Shown here: positions 61,480 through 64,000 of the stretch, piece by piece | Layout: each line of letters starts with the position of its first letter | Position numbering within the stretch: the stretch's first letter is position 1 | Origin: Nitrospira sp. | Lineage (GTDB): Bacteria > Nitrospirota > Nitrospiria > Nitrospirales > Nitrospiraceae | Reading direction: 5' to 3' | Length of the DNA stretch: 64,000 nucleotides | Assembly (NCBI GenBank): GCA_018242685.1 | Contig: JAFEBM010000012.1 | Coordinates: forward strand, 36,925-100,924 | Program-made: the position numbers and the translations under genes | Notes under the pieces: generated by a model | What the model saw: the letters and a program-made list of their open reading frames with translations, nothing else | The model's database searches: none | What the model was told of the DNA's origin: nothing

Positions 61480-62617
61480 GGAACGTCTGATTAATTCACG
61501 TTTGTACGAAGCATTCTGTTTCTGGGTGGATCAACACGGGCAATCCGCTGGGCATGTGCTGGTTCGGAGCATCTTTCTCATGGTTAGTCCCCTATCGGGC
61601 CGCCCGCAACCCCCGTCACGCACCCGTCTACGAGGCCTCTGCCAAGAGCCGTCGCCGCACCACGTATAGGTTCGCCAGCCCGCGGTACCGGACCTTGGTC
61701 CATCCGAAGATCCGCTTGATCACCAAGAACGCATGTTCGACCTTCGCCCGAACCTTCGACTTCGTGCGATTGCGGGCCCGCTCGGTCTCACTCAGCGGCC
61801 GATGGCGATGGGCTTTGGTCTGCACGAAGCTCTTGGCCCTGGGGGCGTGGCGCTGAATCACGTCACGTTGCCCACTGTAGGCGGCATCGCCCCACACCCG
61901 CGTCTCTTGTCCATGCAGCAACTCCGGTAACATCTGGCTGTCATGCACATTCGCCGCGGTGGCCGCGACCGAATGAATCAGTTTCGTCTGGCTGTCTACG
62001 CCGATATGCGCCTTCATGCCCAAATACCACTGGTTCCCCTTCTTGGTCTGATGCATCTCCGGATCCCACTCCTTCGTGCGATTCTTCATTGAACTGGGGG
62101 CACTGATGATGGTGGCATCCACGATGGTCCCCTGGTTCACCTGCAGACCGTGCGTCGCCAGATGCGCCCCAATCCGTGCAAAGAGCCACTTGCCCAGCTG
62201 GTGAGCTTCCAAAAGATGTCGAAACTTGCAGATCGTCGTCTCATCGGGCACGGGCTCGCGGCCCAGAGCAATGCCCACAAACTGCCGCATGGCCCGTGAG
62301 TCGTACAGCGCTTCTTCCACGGCGGAGTCTGACAGGTTGAACCACTGTTGCAGACAGTGGAGGCGCAGCATACGCTCGACGCCCACCGGCGGACGCCCCG
62401 GGCCTTCGGCCTTGGGATAGACCGGCTCGATCGCGGTCACCAATTCCGCCCACGGCACGACGCGATTCATCTCGTCGAGAAGCCGTTCCCGGCGGGTGGG
62501 CTTGCGATACTGCTCGAATGTGGCTTCCGCAAAGGTCTGTTGGTGCATAGGTGCGTCTCCGGTTCGGGGCTGCACTACCCGTAGCACGTTCCGAGAGAAG
62601 AATAAATCAGACCTTCC
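61480..62617 (-). mobile_element. Complete IS5-type insertion sequence (1138 bp)
   Basis: Ends are GGAACGTCTGATTAATTC (61480-61497) and the complement of 62600-62617, GGAAGGTCTGATTTATTC, matching 16 of 18. Both sides carry CTAG (61476-61479 and 62618-62621), a 4-bp target duplication as expected for the IS5 subgroup. One transposase gene fills it. Two mismatches in the terminal repeats and an intact open frame suggest a fairly recent, possibly active copy. Confidence 0.9.
61628..62548 (-). CDS. IS5-family transposase
   Basis: A 306-aa DDE transposase. The three catalytic acids sit in VDATIISAPSS, WGDAAYSGQ and KVEHAFLVIKR; the DUF772-type N-terminus (LHCLQQWFNLSDSAVEEALYDSRAMRQFVG) is present. 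Complete open frame, ATG 62548 with GGAG upstream. It is encoded within the insertion sequence. Confidence 0.94.
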   Translation of the reverse strand: MHQQTFAEATFEQYRKPTRRERLLDEMNRVVPWAELVTAIEPVYPKAEGPGRPPVGVERMLRLHCLQQWFNLSDSAVEEALYDSRAMRQFVGIALGREPVPDETTICKFRHLLEAHQLGKWLFARIGAHLATHGLQVNQGTIVDATIISAPSSMKNRTKEWDPEMHQTKKGNQWYLGMKAHIGVDSQTKLIHSVAATAANVHDSQMLPELLHGQETRVWGDAAYSGQRDVIQRHAPRAKSFVQTKAHRHRPLSETERARNRTKSKVRAKVEHAFLVIKRIFGWTKVRYRGLANLYVVRRRLLAEAS

Positions 62618-62747
62618 CTAGACATCACTGGTCGCGGATTGATTACCTCAGCTGTAAGAAAATATGATCTGATGTTCCCGAATTACTGAAGAGATTCAAG
62701 ACGATTTCATCTCCAGCCGGTCTTCATCGAGATCGCGAATACATCAT

Positions 62748-63659
62748 TTATGTCCCCGCTCCATCATGAAGCAACGGGCGTTTTATATTGGATATCCGTA
62801 ACGTAGCCCAGGCCCAACACCAAATTAGGAACGTCACAAGAAACCCAATCCCAAATACGGTCCGGGCATCGACTTGCAACGTGATCAAGAACCATCCAGT
62901 TGTGAGAAGGCCTACATTCCAGATGGCATGCACCAACACCGCTGGACCCAATGACCCGTACTTTTCTACAAGTATGGCGTTGCCACAGGCCATTATAAAA
63001 AGTGGTAGACTCACTACCCCGTGAGGCAGCGTAAAACAAGACGCTGAAAAGATGGTTGCCAACCACGGGGTCATTCTCTCTCGGAGAGTCCTGTAGAACA
63101 TCCCACGATAGATCATCTCCTCCACAAGGCTGACCACCATCAGGCCTATCACCATTTTAAAGAACTCCATGGTCATGCCGCTGATGCTTAGACGGGTTTG
63201 GTTTTCTGGGCTATCTCTATATTTATCAAATGACAATCGCACAACTTCTGGATCCAGGAGGCCCAAAAACATCGCCACGCATAACCAACAAAACCCCCAT
63301 TTCACTCCACGCACTATGTTTTTGGATGAAAGGCAATGGAAACCGATCCCAACGTCTTCGAGAGTTGACCCAGTCAGGTAGAGAAACAGCATGACGAGGA
63401 TCAACGGATAGGCTGCCATGAATACCCACCCAAGGCCGTAGGTGTTCTGCAAGAGCCACGAATGCGGCTGAACGAAGGGAGCGATCCCGGCATCAATAAA
63501 TTCTGTGGCGATGAGATACGCGCTCACTGACCAAATCGTCCAGGGTGGCCGTGGCGCGCTTCCATGGTCTGACCTGCCACGGAGAAGAAGGAAGACGACG
63601 GTTGCCCCAAGAACCGACGCAATCGTGACCAGCAGACGGTGGCTGGACAGATCAAGCAT
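62748..63659 (-). CDS. CPBP-family intramembrane metalloprotease
   Basis: A 303-aa membrane protein with about eight helices. The CPBP (CAAX/Abi) motifs are present: SLVEEMIYRGMFYRTL with the Glu-Glu-xxx-Arg pair near 181, FTLPHG with His near 210, and HAIWN near 243. Members process prenylated proteins, confer bacteriocin immunity or act in phage defence; the substrate is unknown. The sequence is more AT-rich than most of the window. Confidence 0.87.
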   Translation of the reverse strand: MLDLSSHRLLVTIASVLGATVVFLLLRGRSDHGSAPRPPWTIWSVSAYLIATEFIDAGIAPFVQPHSWLLQNTYGLGWVFMAAYPLILVMLFLYLTGSTLEDVGIGFHCLSSKNIVRGVKWGFCWLCVAMFLGLLDPEVVRLSFDKYRDSPENQTRLSISGMTMEFFKMVIGLMVVSLVEEMIYRGMFYRTLRERMTPWLATIFSASCFTLPHGVVSLPLFIMACGNAILVEKYGSLGPAVLVHAIWNVGLLTTGWFLITLQVDARTVFGIGFLVTFLIWCWAWATLRISNIKRPLLHDGAGT

Positions 63660-63680
63660 CGTGATCTGATTCCCTCACAC

Positions 63681-64000
63681 TTATTTTCGCTTACCGAGCG
63701 GTTGATTGCCCAAATTTGGAACTGCCGCCTCAGCATCATCAGGTGTTGGCAGTTTGATACAAAGTCCTGGGTTTTTTAAACAGCCTTTTATTATTGCGTC
63801 CAAGGTTTCCGCTAGTGTCCGACGGGAGGCTTTTACGAACTCATCTTCCAACGTATCGCCCACTCCTTTTTTAATTGCATTCCCCGCATTGTCAAGTTGA
63901 TCATCCAGCGGTGATGTGGGCGGCCATCGCTCGATAATGGAGGTTCGGACAAGTTCTGGGTCTCTAGAGCATTTTTGGTTTATGTCTTTACATAGCCTGA
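63681..64000 (-). CDS. 3' part of a gene running off the right edge
   Basis: The minus-strand frame ending at 63681 is open without a stop to base 64000, at least 106 codons. A GTG at 63863 has an AAAAAAGGA run near it but is probably internal. Visible sequence includes CSRDPELVRTSIIERW, DNAGNAIKKGVGDTLEDEF, RRTLAETLDAIIKGCLKNPG and DAEAAVPNLGNQP, a soluble protein of unknown family. It lies 21 bp upstream of the CPBP gene start, so the two are likely one operon. Confidence 0.6.
   Translation of the reverse strand, partial: RLCKDINQKCSRDPELVRTSIIERWPPTSPLDDQLDNAGNAIKKGVGDTLEDEFVKASRRTLAETLDAIIKGCLKNPGLCIKLPTPDDAEAAVPNLGNQPLGKRK

Noticed and set aside
1..64000. CRISPR arrays, tRNA and rRNA genes
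   Set aside because: Looked for regularly spaced repeats and T-loop motifs; none form a credible array or RNA gene.

Overview
The window looks like about 64 kb of chromosome from a Gram-negative bacterium, most plausibly of the Nitrospira lineage (Nitrospirota). This is inferred from protein style and gene mix, since no rRNA or tRNA is present to test it. The mix includes lipid A and heptose synthesis (lpxC, gmhA, rfaE2), SurA-type chaperones, a di-haem cytochrome c peroxidase, two different complex II operons, bactofilin, PilZ proteins and formylglycine-generating-enzyme-like proteins. Most of the sequence is GC-rich and densely coded. Lower-GC patches mark the DUF262 gene (about 16.8-18.5 kb), the lpxC upstream region (39.1-39.25 kb) and the right end.

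Layout. 0-15.6 kb: an orphan CARF/HEPN CRISPR-associated protein at the left edge, NfeD- and SPFH-type membrane proteins, gmhA, a conserved protein of unknown function, a SprT-like protein, a large hybrid histidine kinase, rfaE2-mfd, two parvulin-type chaperones (the second SurA-like), and divergent engB/mtgA. 15.7-20.26 kb: an island bounded by two ~195 bp inverted repeats, holding a 74-aa protein, a VOC protein, a DUF262/DUF1524 nuclease-like protein, a BCS1-like AAA ATPase and a tiny ORF overlapping the ATPase stop. 20.3-25.4 kb: a leftward cluster (murJ, ogt, dtd, a hypothetical gene, isoaspartyl peptidase, WYL regulator). 25.6-27.6 kb: an acyltransferase-3/SGNH O-acetylase.

27.9-38.7 kb: frdABCD (four-subunit complex II) and sdhCAB (three-subunit, b558 type), both leftward. 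Between them lie bactofilin, a lemA-TPM-TPM operon and a PilZ protein. 39.3-51.9 kb: lpxC, a HARE-HTH protein, an inositol monophosphatase-like protein, an AhpD-like protein, two FGE-like proteins, a pterin dehydratase, a ParB-like protein, a glycerophosphodiesterase, an MscS channel, a cytochrome c peroxidase, exonuclease III and a zinc-ribbon peptide. 51.9-60.7 kb: an MscK-like channel, a YhiN-type flavoprotein and a run of small membrane or exported proteins. 61.5-62.6 kb: a complete IS5-type insertion sequence with matching ends and a CTAG duplication. The window closes with a CPBP protease and the 3' part of a gene that runs off the right edge.

Several genes fit a common theme of envelope building and stress: heptose and lipid A supply, lipid II flipping and glycan polymerisation, outer-membrane protein folding, osmotic channels and O-acetylation. 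The two complex II enzymes could work in opposite directions of the TCA cycle. The least explained parts are the inverted-repeat island, the orphan CARF protein, and the small-gene and repeat-rich zone at 57.5-61.5 kb.
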